64,000 nucleotides of DNA, from positions 160,824,875 through 160,888,874 of the forward strand of contig CP136062.1 of the NCBI GenBank assembly GCA_032622095.1. The letters are read 5' to 3'. The notes under the pieces are model-generated. The model was not told where the DNA came from and made no database searches. It saw nothing but the letters and a program-made list of their open reading frames with translations. The stretch is from Siphonodentalium dalli. Its lineage: Eukaryota; Mollusca; Scaphopoda; Gadilida; Siphonodentaliidae. The position numbers and the translations under genes were made by a program. Positions within the stretch are counted from its first letter, which is position 1; the number at the start of each line of letters is the position of its first letter. Of the stretch, positions 19,257-29,807 are shown piece after piece.

Positions 19257-20403
19257 TAGCTGAGGCAAAAAAAAAAAACATGTGTTTCCGGTTTCCTGAC
19301 CTACCTGCCGAAATTGGGCCGACCTGGATTTGTTTTCCAAAATTTTGAACAAAAAAGAATAATGATATTTGTTTTATGCATGCATGTAATTGACATGTAA
19401 AACACATCTATATCGTTAAATACAAACTATATACTATGTCCATATTTAGCAGCAATAATTTTAGATGGAATTTTCAAAAACAATTTTAATACATGTCTAT
19501 GTGTGGTTGCAGATGAATCCCAATCTAATGAATAAATCTACTGTTTTGAGAGTCGCACGGCCAGGTGAAAATGTGATGTCAACATGATGGCACGAAACTT
19601 GCCTAGACTTTTGCTAGCAATGCCAATAGTATCAATGTTGTCATGTACAGTACTGCGCATCATTGTGTCGCGGTGCCATGAGCCACTGGAGATAGCATTT
19701 TCGTGTCCCTTCTTGGAACTCAGATCGCTCCAAACATTCTGGGTATATCATCGGATATAAAACTAGTTTTCCATCAGAAACTTCAGCAACTGGATCAATA
19801 CCAACTTTTATCTTTTTTTTTTGAAAATGGGTCATTACAGATGGATTTGAAAAATACAAAAATTGTAAAAAACAAAAAATGTTTTCCTACCTGCCTACCT
19901 GGATTTTTTTGCGCAAGAAATCGGAAAAGACAAGCTTTCTTTTTGGGCCTAAATCACGATACTGCAGACATTCAACTAAATTTGAAGTGGACATAAAATG
20001 ATTTCAAATTTGTCACATCAAATGCACGTGTTCGTCACTATAATGGTGGTGCCTGAGTGCTGATTTATTCAATGCTGATTCCATGGGCACATGTATGCTC
20101 AATGGAATTCGAGCGCTTTTGACAACACAAGGTAATTGGGGATTTGAATCCACGTAGGATGATCCATTTCCAAAATATAAATCATGCGCCTGTTTATACT
20201 ATAGTATGGACTACTCGAAAGAGACTATATATATATTCAAAATACCATCACCAAATGATTTGTGCATGGCTCCAGGGCAGTCCAGGTCATCAGTCATCAC
20301 GTAGCTCATATACAAATTAAAGAATCAAATGTTACTCAAAACACAATTATGTCTGCATGTGAATCAAAAGTGCTATGGTACTTTAGCAGTTTGAATAGAG
20401 TTT
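19257..20403. other. Unassigned stretch with direct-repeat fragments
   Basis: Two phrases recur in the same orientation: ACCTACCTGCC near 19300 and CCTACCTGCCTACCTGGATT near 19885, each beside poly-A or poly-T. Overlapping frames lie at 19641-19859 (minus, 72 codons) and 19703-19996 (plus, 97 codons). Neither shows a known motif and they overlap on opposite strands, so at most one could be real. I find no gene here. Confidence 0.3.
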
Positions 20404-20431
20404 GGCTAAAGTGCTGTATACAGTACTTTAG
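20404..20431. repeat. 28-bp near-perfect palindrome
   Basis: GCTAAAGTGCTGTAT is followed directly by its inverse ATACAGTACTTTAGC. The half GGCTAAAGTGCTGTATAC is repeated once more just downstream (about 20438). No function is evident. Confidence 0.65.
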
Positions 20432-20471
20432 CAGTCTGGCTAAAGTGCTGTATACTCTACACTAGCCATGG

Positions 20472-20600
20472 CCTAGAATATTTTGAGTGTTAACAATGAC
20501 TGTCTGGGTTGGAGTAAAATCTGCCTCCAGGGAGGTCCTGGCTGTGGACTTCTAGTTACATATCAATTAACACAGCATGAAGAAGACTGTCTCCTATAAA
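20472..20600 (+). repeat. Dispersed repeat G, copy 1
   Basis: TAGAATATTTTGAGTGTTAA, CAATGACTGTCTGGG, CTGCCTCCAGGGA, CTGTGGAC and GACTGTCTCCT occur in the same order at 22372-22496. Neither copy has inverted ends. It is followed by a run of G that leads into the hAT element. Confidence 0.7.
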
Positions 20601-20622
20601 TTGGGGGGGGGGGACTTGGTTG

Positions 20623-21128
20623 CAGGGTTCGTACTCCTATACTGGATTTTCCAGTATACTGGAATATACTTGAAAAAGATCACTATTATTTTGAATACTG
20701 GAATATCCTGGAAAAACGGTATTTTTTTGTGATACTGGAAAAGTCCTGGAAAACCGGGCATAATTTATTCAGCACCTAGTAGTAGTACAGCCAGTTCATC
20801 AGTTTTAGCCTCTCTGGACTCGGGGAGTATTCTAGTACTGCTACTGGTCACTACGCCTAGGCTATCGTGCCTACTGGTAGAAATAACACCACAGTCACCA
20901 AGTTGCCTAATAATAGATGGTGTAGACATACCTACAGCAGTTGTTCACACCGACATAGATTTCATGTTTACATGGTAGGTTGTACGTTCCAATTTTATTT
21001 ATGTATATATGTTGATCAGTATTATAGCGTATTACATCACATAATTTTACTGGAAATTTATATATTTTATACTGGAATATACTGGAAATATACTGGAATT
21101 TCACTGGGACAAAGGTGTACGAACCCTG
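20623..21128. mobile_element. hAT-type MITE with CAGGGTTCGTAC ends
   Basis: CAGGGTTCGTAC at 20623 and GTACGAACCCTG ending 21128 are exact inverted repeats of the CAGGG class typical of hAT. Next to each end are several variants of TACTGGAATATACTGGAA, probably subterminal binding repeats. The flanks are CTTGGTTG and TGGTTGGT, which share TGGTTG but are not a clean 8-bp duplication. The middle has no transposase. Confidence 0.75.
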
Positions 21129-21362
21129 TGGTTGGTCAAATTTCTTTTGGTTTTAAAGTTTTACAGCCAGTCACAAACAGAGAGAACATAACATAATAGT
21201 GAGACTTTGTTTTATAACCCTTTAATAAATGGACTCTCCCATTCAGTTATAACAGTATACATTGGAATGGTCTATTATTCTGTTGGAGGGATGTTCAGTT
21301 AATAATTGCAGACGACAGACAGAAAAACAGACAATATAAGAGCAGAATTATTCATATTCATT

Positions 21363-21502
21363 CAGGGACGCCAGAGAAGGGGGGCATGCGGGGGGCACTT
21401 GCCCCCCCCTTGCCCTGGCTCAGGAGAGTCCAGTTGTTTCCCGAAGAAAAGTGCCCTCCTGACTGGTTTGCCCCCTTGCCCTTTGTGCTTCCACCGCCCC
21501 TG
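21363..21502. mobile_element. hAT MITE with perfect 8-bp duplication
   Basis: TATTCATT is present immediately before (21355-21362) and after (21503-21510). Ends CAGGGACGCCAGAGAAGG and CTTCCACCGCCCCTG are imperfect inverted repeats of the CAGGG(G/A)CG class. The interior is rich in G and C runs (GGGGGGCACTTGCCCCCCC), unlike everything around it. 140 bases; non-coding. Confidence 0.88.
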
Positions 21503-21649
21503 TATTCATTGGTGGGAAATGTTCAACGACCTAGGTGGAACTAATTATCTAAGGAAACTACTCGTCAATGAGTATTTAGTATAGACAGGGTTACATAATA
21601 CCGTCCTCATCTGTTTAACTCTTTTATACTAAATACTTACTGATGAGTA

Positions 21650-21891
21650 AAGTAATGCCCTAAATAATCGACTCCTTAACCACAGCAGAATTATGGGTAA
21701 CTTTTCAGGATTTAGTCGGAAATATGGCTTGTTGCCATTCATCGGATAGCTCTCACTGAGAATTATGGGTAACTTTTCAGGATTTAGTCGGAAATATGGC
21801 TTGTTGCAACAAGCCATATTTCCAACTAAATCCTGAAAATTTACCCATAATTCTGCTGTGGTTAAGGAGTCGATTATTGAGGGCAATACTG
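21650..21891. mobile_element. T-family MITE with duplicated inner segment
   Basis: AAGTAATGCCCTAAATAATC (first base changed) to GGGCAATACTG. TA flanks both ends. After the loop the arm segment GAATTATGGGTAACTTTTCA occurs a second time before the right arm, so the element is about 30 bases longer than its sisters. Probably a rearrangement through the hairpin. Confidence 0.82.
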
Positions 21892-22106
21892 TAGTTATCC
21901 CTTAGTGAATGTTTAGATAAGTTCTACAAACGATTGTTGAACTTGTTATCTGAACATTTCCCTCCAATAAATACATGTAGGACTCCTTCTGCACTTGTAT
22001 TATCTGTTGTCTGCTTATGCTTCCTTAAAACCCCTCCAGATTAATAATAGACCATTGCAATGTATACTTTTATAACTGATGGGATAGCACATTTGGTATA
22101 GAAAGC

Positions 22107-22232
22107 GTTAAACTTCTTGATTTGAAAGAAAGGTGAGGGTGAATTTATAATGCGTGGTGATTCTTTCATCTATCTTTATATTCATTATGGAAAGGGTTAA
22201 AATTCTTGATTTGAAAGGAAGGTGAGGGGGAA
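22107..22232 (+). repeat. Local direct duplication of about 88-bp period
   Basis: GTTAAACTTCTTGATTTGAA, then GAAAGGTGAGGG at 22107 and GTTAAAATTCTTGATTTGAA, then GGAAGGTGAGGG at 22196. The region is also the outer flank of the long foldback element. Confidence 0.65.
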
Positions 22233-22371
22233 TCTCGGTCCATTTAAGAATCTGTCCGTTCATACTGTTAATACATTTCCATGGCGTATCTCAAAAACAT
22301 TTGTCTAATTAGGAGTCCAGGACTGTTGGTTGTTATGGTTTGTGTGTGGGCGTCTTGCTCAGGTTTTTCTC

Positions 22372-22496
22372 TTAGAATATTGGAGTGTTAACAATGACTG
22401 TCTGGGCTGGAGTTTTCTCTGCCTCCAGGGATGTCCTTGTCTGTGGACATATCAATTATCTCATCCTGAGGATGACTGTCTCCTTTAAATAGCGCT
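22372..22496 (+). repeat. Dispersed repeat G, copy 2
   Basis: Matches 20472-20600 through TTAGAATATTGGAGTGTTAA, CAATGACTGTCTGGGCTGGA, CTGCCTCCAGGGATGTCC and GATGACTGTCTCCT. The two copies lie about 1.9 kb apart in the same orientation on either side of the hAT and foldback elements. Confidence 0.7.
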
Positions 22497-22531
22497 GAAA
22501 CAGTCACTATCCCATGTGTTTGAGTACCCAT

Positions 22532-22853
22532 TTAACCCTTTACCCAACAGAACGGCCGTGTGCCAATGCATTCTCTTATATATGCGAGTCGACCATATAT
22601 AAGAGAATGCATTGGCTTAACACATATTAATTGTTAACAAATGTAAGAAAAAATTATAATTTTTTTTTAGGCCAATGCATTCTCTTATATATGCGAGGCG
22701 ACAGGGCATAACTGTAACTATCACAATGTGGTCAATGAGCCGGTTCCAATGATATCCATATTTGTATGGTGTTATTGAGACAGACCGAAGATATTTTAGG
22801 CTGTTGAAGCTTTATTTGGGAGTCTTTGGCCGGTTTGTTGGGTAAAGGGTTAA
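22532..22853 (-). mobile_element. C-family TTAA MITE with damaged hairpins
   Basis: TTAA at 22532-22535 and 22850-22853; ends CCCTTTACCCAACAGAACGG and TTTGTTGGGTAAAGGG. Relative to the copy at 31516 it is inverted (the GAGCCGGTTCCAATGATATC segment lies at the right). Both hairpin cassettes have lost an arm or part of one, so it is 322 instead of about 400 bp. Confidence 0.82.
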
Positions 22854-23023
22854 AGAGGTTTGACCACAAAAGAGTCTGTGAATAATTCCCAACAAATCCA
22901 TGAAATCCATGCAGCAGCCAATTCAGATGATCATCTCCATATAATGCTGAATTAGCTGCTACATGTATTTCATGGCTTTGTTGGGAATTATTCGCAGACT
23001 CTTTTGTGGTCAAACCTCTTTAA
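22850..23023. mobile_element. Foldback TTAA element with AGAGGTTTGACC ends
   Basis: TTAA-AGAGGTTTGACCACAA at the left (sharing TTAA with the C copy) and TTGTGGTCAAACCTCT-TTAA at the right. Arms of about 72 bp are nearly perfect inverses around ATGATCATCTCCATATAATG. It appears inserted at the TTAA of the adjoining C-like sequence, since C-type sequence resumes after 23023 (AACACTTTTT, then a hairpin cassette). Confidence 0.78.
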
Positions 23024-23170
23024 CACTTTTTTTTTTTTTTTTTGGGTTAGGCCAATGCATTCTCTTATATATGCGAGGCGACCTATGGTCAACTCGCATT
23101 TATAAGAGAATGCATTGGCACAGGGTATATGGGTCGATACAAAAATCGGACCTGGCACTCAAAGGGTTAA
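23024..23170 (+). mobile_element. Right half of a C/E-like TTAA element
   Basis: CACTTTTT with an 18-base T run, then one complete hairpin cassette (GCCAATGCATTCTCTTATAT, GGCGACCTATGGTC, inverse arm) and a tail GGGTATATGGGTCGATAC ending GGCACTCAAAGGG-TTAA at 23167-23170. The same tail closes 47461-47587. The flanking GAGTACCCAT before 22532 and ATGGGTACTG after 23170 are also inverted, so the whole block from about 22522 to 23180 is a composite inverted structure. Confidence 0.72.
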
Positions 23171-23586
23171 ATGGGTACTGATATCCCATACCAGTTCTTT
23201 TGTATATGACCAAATTTACTATTTCAAACCCCAAGACTTCTAAGGCGCTATAACTTTAATCCCTACTTTCACAGAAATTTGTAGTTTAAGAGATGGTCAA
23301 ACTCCGAAATATCAGAAGTCTAAAAACAATTAACATATGTTTTAGTATATTACTATTGACTATAATTCCCTGCAAGAAAGTCATGAATTGTTCACCAACA
23401 TTCATGAACTTAAAATTGGAAAATTTCAGGTTCGTAAACCTGCAAGTTCATGAACATATCAGGTTATGAACATCACCAATAGACCCAAATAAATTAATGA
23501 ATTCTTGTGATTGTTCATGAACTATTGTAAAATGTTTATGAATAAGGAAAACAGTCAATGGAATCATGGACGTTAACCTCTAGGTA
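23171..23586. other. Unassigned stretch with a TTCATGAAC cluster
   Basis: Between about 23376 and 23545 the palindromic word TTCATGAA and close relatives (GTTCATGAAC, GTCATGAATTG, GTTATGAAC, TTTATGAAT) occur at least six times. Otherwise nothing recognised. Confidence 0.45.
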
Positions 23587-23749
23587 CAGTAATGCTCTAA
23601 ATAATCAACTCCTTAAACACAGCAGAATTATGGGTAACTTTTCAGGATTTAGGCGAAAATATTGCAACAAGCCATATTTCCGACTAAATCCTGAAAAGTT
23701 ACCCATAATTCTGCTGTGGTTAAGGAGTCGATTATTTAGGGTATTACTG
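23587..23749. mobile_element. T-family MITE with central deletion
   Basis: CAGTAATGCTCTAAATAATC to GGGTATTACTG. The centre including the GCTTTCC loop is missing; the arms meet at AAAATATTGCAACAAGCC. 163 bases. Confidence 0.8.
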
Positions 23750-23810
23750 TGGTAATAATGGAAATCATTGCACACCCAATGGCTTATTTGTGCAAAATAC
23801 AGCAAAATAC

Positions 23811-24581
23811 AGAAGAATTCAAAACGTTCAATATTAAATTGTGTATTGTTCTTGAACCATACAAAACGATTATGTCAACGTCATTGGCGACCTCTTAACA
23901 TAAAATTTCTTCCCTAAATTATGAGGTATAGTATACATTAAGCACACGTTTGTTCAATTAAATAAAATAATATCAACCTAAATTTTAGTACATGTATGTT
24001 ACAAGCTATAATCTTCAGAGTGTGCAATAAACATATTTATTTAGTGCCCGTATCCAACGATGCTTTGTTGGAGAGGATGGCAGCTTTGTCCATATCATAG
24101 CAGTATAGGTGTGTGTGCGCGTCATTTGACAAACTTCATAAAAATTAATATATACATGAGTGCCATTACTGCTATAGATACTTCCCAGAAGATAAGGTCT
24201 AAGCAGAATGAGGTCCCCAGAGGGAGAATTTAGCGATTATAGCCTGCTGTGTGGGCTAGCATCACTATACATTCACCCTGTGGGGACCTCATACTTTAAA
24301 TGACAGACACAATATTTCAAGGCTAAATGCCTGCCAATGGCGTCTCATGTTTGTCCCCTAGCTGTCCCACGACTGATCTTGTGTTTAGACTGTCCTCGGC
24401 CTACTAATTTATACTTTGATATTATTTTATTTAATTGAACAAACGTGTGCTTAATGTATGTTATACCTCATAATTTAGGGAAGAAATTTTATGCTAAGAG
24501 GTCGCCAATGACGTTGACATAATCGTTTTGTATGGTTCAAGAACAATACACAATTTAATATTGAACGTTTTGAATTCTTCT
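23811..24581. mobile_element. Young long inverted-repeat element, 165-bp arms
   Basis: The left arm 23811-23975 and the right arm 24417-24581 are inverses with only about three differences over 165 bases (ends AGAAGAATTCAAAACG and CGTTTTGAATTCTTCT). The spacer of 441 bp contains a D-family fragment and a GTGTGTGTGCGCG stretch. High arm identity suggests recent formation or gene conversion between arms. No duplicated target is clear; the right arm is followed by a CCGTCCGTCCGTCCG stretch. Confidence 0.8.
24170..24325 (-). mobile_element. D-family fragment
   Basis: CTTCCCAGAAGATAAGGTCT, AGCAGAATGAGGTCCCCAG, GGGCTAGCATCACTA, CATTCACCCTGTGGGGACC and AATGACAGACACAATATTTC are the right half of D. 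The right tip AAGGCT lacks its final bases, and the left tip is absent. Confidence 0.75.
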
Positions 24582-24702
24582 GTCCGTCCGTCCGTCCGAC
24601 CTCATAACTTGAACAACTATGAACCAATTTCAATAATTTTTTGTATGCAATCTCCTTAGGACTGCCTCTCCGCATGACGCTAATTGCGGTCCGGTCCGTT
24701 TT

Positions 24703-24787
24703 TATGTTTACCCATACCATAGTATGGTAAACATAGTGTCGTTGCCCGGATTGACCACTCGTCGTTAGTCCGTCCGTCCGTCCGTCC

Positions 24788-24837
<50 letters not shown>

Positions 24838-27340
24838 AGACACTTTACGCATGGTGCGATAACTCGAACATTTTATATCTGATCGGAACCAAATTTTGTA
24901 TATGAATTTGTCAGCACCAAATACAGATCGAGTTCGAATATGGGTTCGATCCGAGTTTTTTTCACGGAGTTATGGCCCTTTTTCGACTTAGAATTCATGC
25001 ATGCTACCATAACTCAAAAAAAATTTATCTGATCAGAATCAAATTTGGTATGCAAGTTTCTCGGACCAAAATACAGATCGAGTTCGAATATGGGTTTGAT
25101 CCGATATTTTTCAATGGAGTTATGGCCCTTTTTCGACTTAGAATTCATGCATGCTGCCATAACTCAATTTTTTTTTTATCTGATCAGAACCAAATTTGGT
25201 ATGCGAGTTTCTCAACTCAAAATACAGATCAAGTTTGAATATGGGTTATATCCAACATTTTATACCAGAGTTATGGCCCTTTTTCAACTAAGAATTGAAC
25301 AGATAACCATAGCAGTCTACAATTAATTACCAGTGGTATCAGTTTAGCTCTGAGAGCAGTAAATCTGTATTATGGGAATTAGAGTTATTTTTTACTCCCA
25401 TGTTTATGATGACACACTCCTCACCTGTATAGTTTTTGGTATCGATCGGTTGATCGGTTTAGAAATTATTAACACTTTGCATCCGCACATAGGCATGAGC
25501 TATCCGATGCTGTAACCAAATTAATTTTTGTCCGATTGTTTTCATATTTGATATGTAGGTTTATAATGACACACCCCTCACCTGTATAGTTTTTGGTATC
25601 GATCGGTTGATCGGTTTAGAAAATAATTAACCCTGCACACAAATGCTATCTGATCCATCTAAGTCAAACTGTTTTCTTCTGATATGCCTCATATTTCTTA
25701 CCAAGGTTTTTCTTAGCACGTTCTTTATCTGTATGGTTTTTGGTATCGTTTAATTAACCCTTTTCAAACTTATGTTTACTTAGAACTCAAAACATTTTTC
25801 ATCTGATCTACACCAAATTTGGTACATGTGGTCCTCACCCCGAAATACAGATCAAGTTCAAATTTGGGTTTGATCCGATATATTTTAACAGAGTTATGGC
25901 CCTTTATAATTCAAGTAATTTACTACCTATTGTATATGCCCTGTGAGAATTTAAGACAAACAACTTTACACAGTAATCTGCTTTATTGGGATCAGAAAAT
26001 GACACTCCCAGAGCTGTCAAATTTAAGTGATTGATGATACTTTACTCCAGTTTGTGTGCAATAGTAATTTAACCCAACCTGTTGAGACATGTTCATGGCA
26101 TTAATACAAATAGTCCATTGTCCATGTGAAGGATTTTCTGGAGCATGGCTGTTTAGAGAATTGTTGTTTACAGAGACACTGTTGTCTTATCTTGAGAAAA
26201 CAATTTATCCACACATTAGTTCCATCATATGATGTCATTGAAAATGATTAACTCTCTCCACACATCATATGTTCATTCTCCTATTCTATGTCCAGGTTGA
26301 TCGTGATCCACTTTTCACTTGCATGTATTTCAGGATTAAAATTAACCTATTCCATAGACACATCATATCTGATACGCAGATTTTAAATTATCTCTTTCGC
26401 CTTAGGCCAGGTTCACTAAGAATTTCTATTAATTATAAGCCACCAATTGAATATTCATCATTTGAGGATATATCTTATTTTGAAATTCCCTCTATTGCAT
26501 TTGGGCTGCAGGATAATAATAATGGTTCTGGTATTCTTGAAGCTGACTTTTTGGTCAAATATTTTTCACCCAATCACTTTTATAATCTCATTCAGGTTGA
26601 TTGTGATACATTCTTCATGTGTATAGATTTTGGTATTGATTGAATGGTTTTGAGAATATTAACCCAATATTTAATAATATTTCTGCTGTTACAGACATTG
26701 TATCTTTCCAATGATCAGCTTAGAATAAAATTAAAGGTACATGTATACTGTACGCGATCCAATGTTATGACTCTAATATTTTCAATTTGACCCTTCTCAT
26801 ATCTCTCCTTTAGTTATCTGATAATTCTGTATTAAAATATTTTATATCCAACCATTATCAATCATATTTAATATCAAGGTCTATACACCCCTCACTTATA
26901 TAGATGTTCAGGTGTTTGTTGGTCTCTAATCTCAATCATCCCATAACTTTTACTATGCAGCTAACACAACAACATAATCTGTTATGACTCAGGTTCCATT
27001 GTAAGAATTAAATAAATAGAGTTATTATGATGTTAATATTGTAACAATTATATCTTTAACAGCTATGGTGCATCTGTCTGACTGTGTTTGGGTATAATTA
27101 TCTTTATCAATCTATCACACATACATGTATCTCTGTTGGAGTGACCGAATAGGTTGAAATCGAATGTCATATCCATCTTCCTATTGTGTTTAAATGAGCA
27201 AGTTGCTCAATATATCTGATTCCACTATGAAACTAATAAATAATAGTACGCTGTGAATTGTTGAAATTCTTGCACTCATAAAAAGATCGCTATCGCCAAG
27301 GTATGGGTTAAACATCTGCCGATCGTGATCGGCCTCTCGT
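24703..27340 (+). mobile_element. Helentron-like unit 1 of a tandem pair
   Basis: It starts TATGTTTACCCATACCATAG and ends GGTATGGGTTAAACATCTG, hairpin GCCGATC/GATCGGC (27318-27333), CTCTCGT. The phrases GTTTACCCATACC and GGTATGGGTTAAAC are subterminal inverted repeats. Next to the left end is a (TCCG)n(TCTG)n microsatellite, then core repeats of about 150 bp with AATACAGATCGAGTTCGAAT at 24921, 25071, 25222 and 25845, and diverged relatives carrying CACCTGTATAGTTTTTGGTA. The layout is that of non-autonomous Helentron-related elements. A 124-codon frame (26269-26643) is also present in unit 2, but it is built from diverged core repeats and is probably not a protein. Confidence 0.72.
24770..24838 (+). 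repeat. (TCCG)n(TCTG)n microsatellite in unit 1
   Basis: About six CCGT steps followed by about eleven CTGT steps. The equivalent in unit 2 (27407-27447) is much shorter, so this tract has changed length since the units separated. Confidence 0.95.
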
Positions 27341-29807
27341 TATGTTTACCCATACCATAGTATGGTAAACATAGTGTCGTTGCCCGGATTGACCACTCAT
27401 TGTTAGTCCGTCCGTCCGTCTGTCTGTCTGTCTGTCTGTCTGTCTGTAGACACTTTACGCATGGTGCGATAACTCGAACATTTTATATCTGATCGGAACC
27501 AAATTTTGTATATGAATTTGTCAGCACCAAATACAGATCGAGTTCGAATATGGGTTCGATCCGAGTTTTTTTCACGGAGTTATGGCCCTTTTTCGACTTA
27601 GAATTCATGAATGCTACCATAACTCAAATTTTTTTTATCTGATCAGAATCAAATTTGGTATGCGAGTTTCTCAACTTGGGTTATATCCAACATTTTATAC
27701 CAGAGTTATGGCCCTTTTTCAACTAAGAATTGAACAGATAACCATAGCAGTCTACAATTAATTACCAGTGGTATCAGTTTAGCTCTGAGAGCAGTAAATC
27801 TGTATTATGGGAATTAGAGTTATTTTTTACTCCCATGTTTATGATGACACACTCCTCACCTGTATAGTTTTTGGTATCGATCGGTTGATCGGTTTAGAAA
27901 TTATTAACACTTTGCATCCGCACATAGGCATGAGCTATCCGATGCTGTAACCAAATTATTTTTTGTCCGATTGTTTTCATATTTGATATGTAGGTTTATA
28001 ATGACACACCCCTCACCTGTATAGTTTTTGGTATCGATCGGTTGATCGGTTTAGAAAATAATTAACCCTGCACACAAATGCTATCTGATCCATCTAAGTC
28101 AAACTGTTTTCTTCTGATATGCCTCATATTTCTTACCAAGGTTTTTCTTAGCACGTTCTTTATCTGTATGGTTTTTGGTATCGTTTAATTAACCCTTTTC
28201 AAACTTATTTTTACTTAGAACTCAAAACATTTTTCATCTGATCTACACCAAATTTGGTACATGTGGTCCTCACCCCGAAATACAGATCAAGTTCAAATTT
28301 GGGTTTGATCCGATATATTTTAACAGAGTTATGGCCCTTTATAATTCAAGTAATTTACTACCTATTGTATATGCCCTGTGAGAATTTAAGACAAACAACT
28401 TTACACAGTAATCTGCTTTATTGGGATCAGAAAATGACACTGGATACTCTTTGCTAAACCACTGCTGCTCCCAGAGCTGTCAAATTTAAGTGATTGATGA
28501 TACTTTACTCCAGTTTATGTGCAATAGTAATTTAACCCAACCTGTTGAAACATGTTCATGGCATTAATACAAATAGTCCATTGTCCATGTGAAGGATGTT
28601 CTGGAGCATGGCTGTTTAGAGAATTGTTGTTTACAGAGACACTGTTGTCTTATCTTGAGAAAACAATTTATCCACACATTAGTTCCATCATATGATGTCA
28701 TTGAAAATGATTAACACTCTCCACACATCATATGTTCATTCTCCTATTCTATGTCCAGGTTGATCGTGATCCACTTTTCACTTGCATGTATTTCAGGATT
28801 AAAATTAACCTATTCCATAGACACATAATATCTGATACGCAGATTTTAAATTATCTCTTTCGCCTTAGGCCAGGTTCACTAAGAATTTCTATTAATTATA
28901 AGCCACCAATTGAATATTCATCATTTGAGGAGATATCTTATTTTGAAATTCCCTCTATTGCATTTGGGCTGCAGGATAATAATAATGGTTCTGGTATTCT
29001 TGAAGCTGACTTTTTGGTCAAATATTTTTCACCCAATCACTTTTATAATCTCATTCAGGTTGATTGTGATACATTCTTCATGCGTATAGATTTTGGTATT
29101 GATTGAATGGTTTTGAGAATATTAACCCAATATTTAATAATATTTCTGCTGTTACAGACATTATATCTTTCCAATGATCAGCTTAGAATAAAATTAACCA
29201 TAGGTACATGTATACTGTACGCGATCCAATGTTATGACTCTAATATTTTCAATTTGACCCTTCTCATATCTCTCCTTTAGTTATCTGATAATTCTGTATT
29301 AAAATATTTTATATCCAACCATTATCAATCATATTTAATATCAAGGTCTATACACCCCTCACTTATATAGATGTTCAGGTGTTTGTTGGTCTCTAATCTC
29401 AATCATCCCATAACTTTTACTATGCAGCTAACACAACAACATAATCTGTTATGACTCAGGTTCCATTGTAAGAATTAAATAAATAGAGTTATTATGATGT
29501 TAATATTGTAACAATTATATCTTTAACAGCTATGGTGCATCTGTCTGACTGTGTTTGGGTATAATTATCTTTATCAATCTATCACACATACATGTATCTC
29601 AGTTGGAGTGACCGAATAGGTTGAAATCGAATGTCATATCCATCTTCCTATTGTGTTTAAATGAGCAAGTTGCTCAATATGTCTGATTCCACTATGAAAC
29701 TAATAAATAATAGTACGCTGTGAATTGTTGAAATTCTTGCACTCATAAAAAGATCGCTATTGCCAAGGTATGGGTTAAACATCTGCCGATCGTGATCGGC
29801 CTCTCGT
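27341..29807 (+). mobile_element. Helentron-like unit 2, head-to-tail copy
   Basis: It begins TATGTTTACCCATACC exactly where unit 1 ends with CTCTCGT, and finishes with the same hairpin and CTCTCGT. It is 2467 bp against 2638 bp for unit 1. The difference comes from the shorter microsatellite, one lost core repeat (about 150 bp, near 27650) and a few small indels, including a 30-base insert near 28440. The bulk differs by only scattered substitutions. Head-to-tail joining without intervening bases is expected from rolling-circle replication past a terminator. Confidence 0.75.
27407..27447 (+). repeat. (TCCG)n(TCTG)n microsatellite in unit 2
   Basis: Same composition and position in the element as 24770-24838, with about half the steps. 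Confidence 0.93.

Larger units (their letters stand above)
21216..22112. mobile_element. Long foldback element hosting two MITEs
   Basis: The left arm contains CAGTTATAACAGTATACATT and GGAATGGTCTATTATT; the right arm has the complement (AATGTATACTTTTATAACTG and AATAATAGACCATTGC). Complementarity continues through GACGACAGACAG / CTGTTGTCTGC and GGGAAATGTTC / GAACATTTCCC. The outer ends look like a TTAA-type terminus (AACCCTTTAATAAATGG; AAAGCGTTAA). A 140-bp hAT MITE sits in the left arm and a T-family MITE in the loop. Boundaries approximate. Confidence 0.6.

Noticed and set aside
19641-19996. Overlapping plus and minus frames as a gene
   Set aside because: They overlap on opposite strands and neither contains a known motif.
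20623-21128. Clean 8-bp target duplication for the CAGGGTTCG element
   Set aside because: Flanks CTTGGTTG and TGGTTGGT share only TGGTTG out of register, so I did not claim a duplication.
24921-25240. tRNA-derived SINE because of GTTCGAAT words resembling a B box
   Set aside because: The words belong to about 150-bp core repeats of the Helentron-like element, and no A box or cloverleaf can be drawn.
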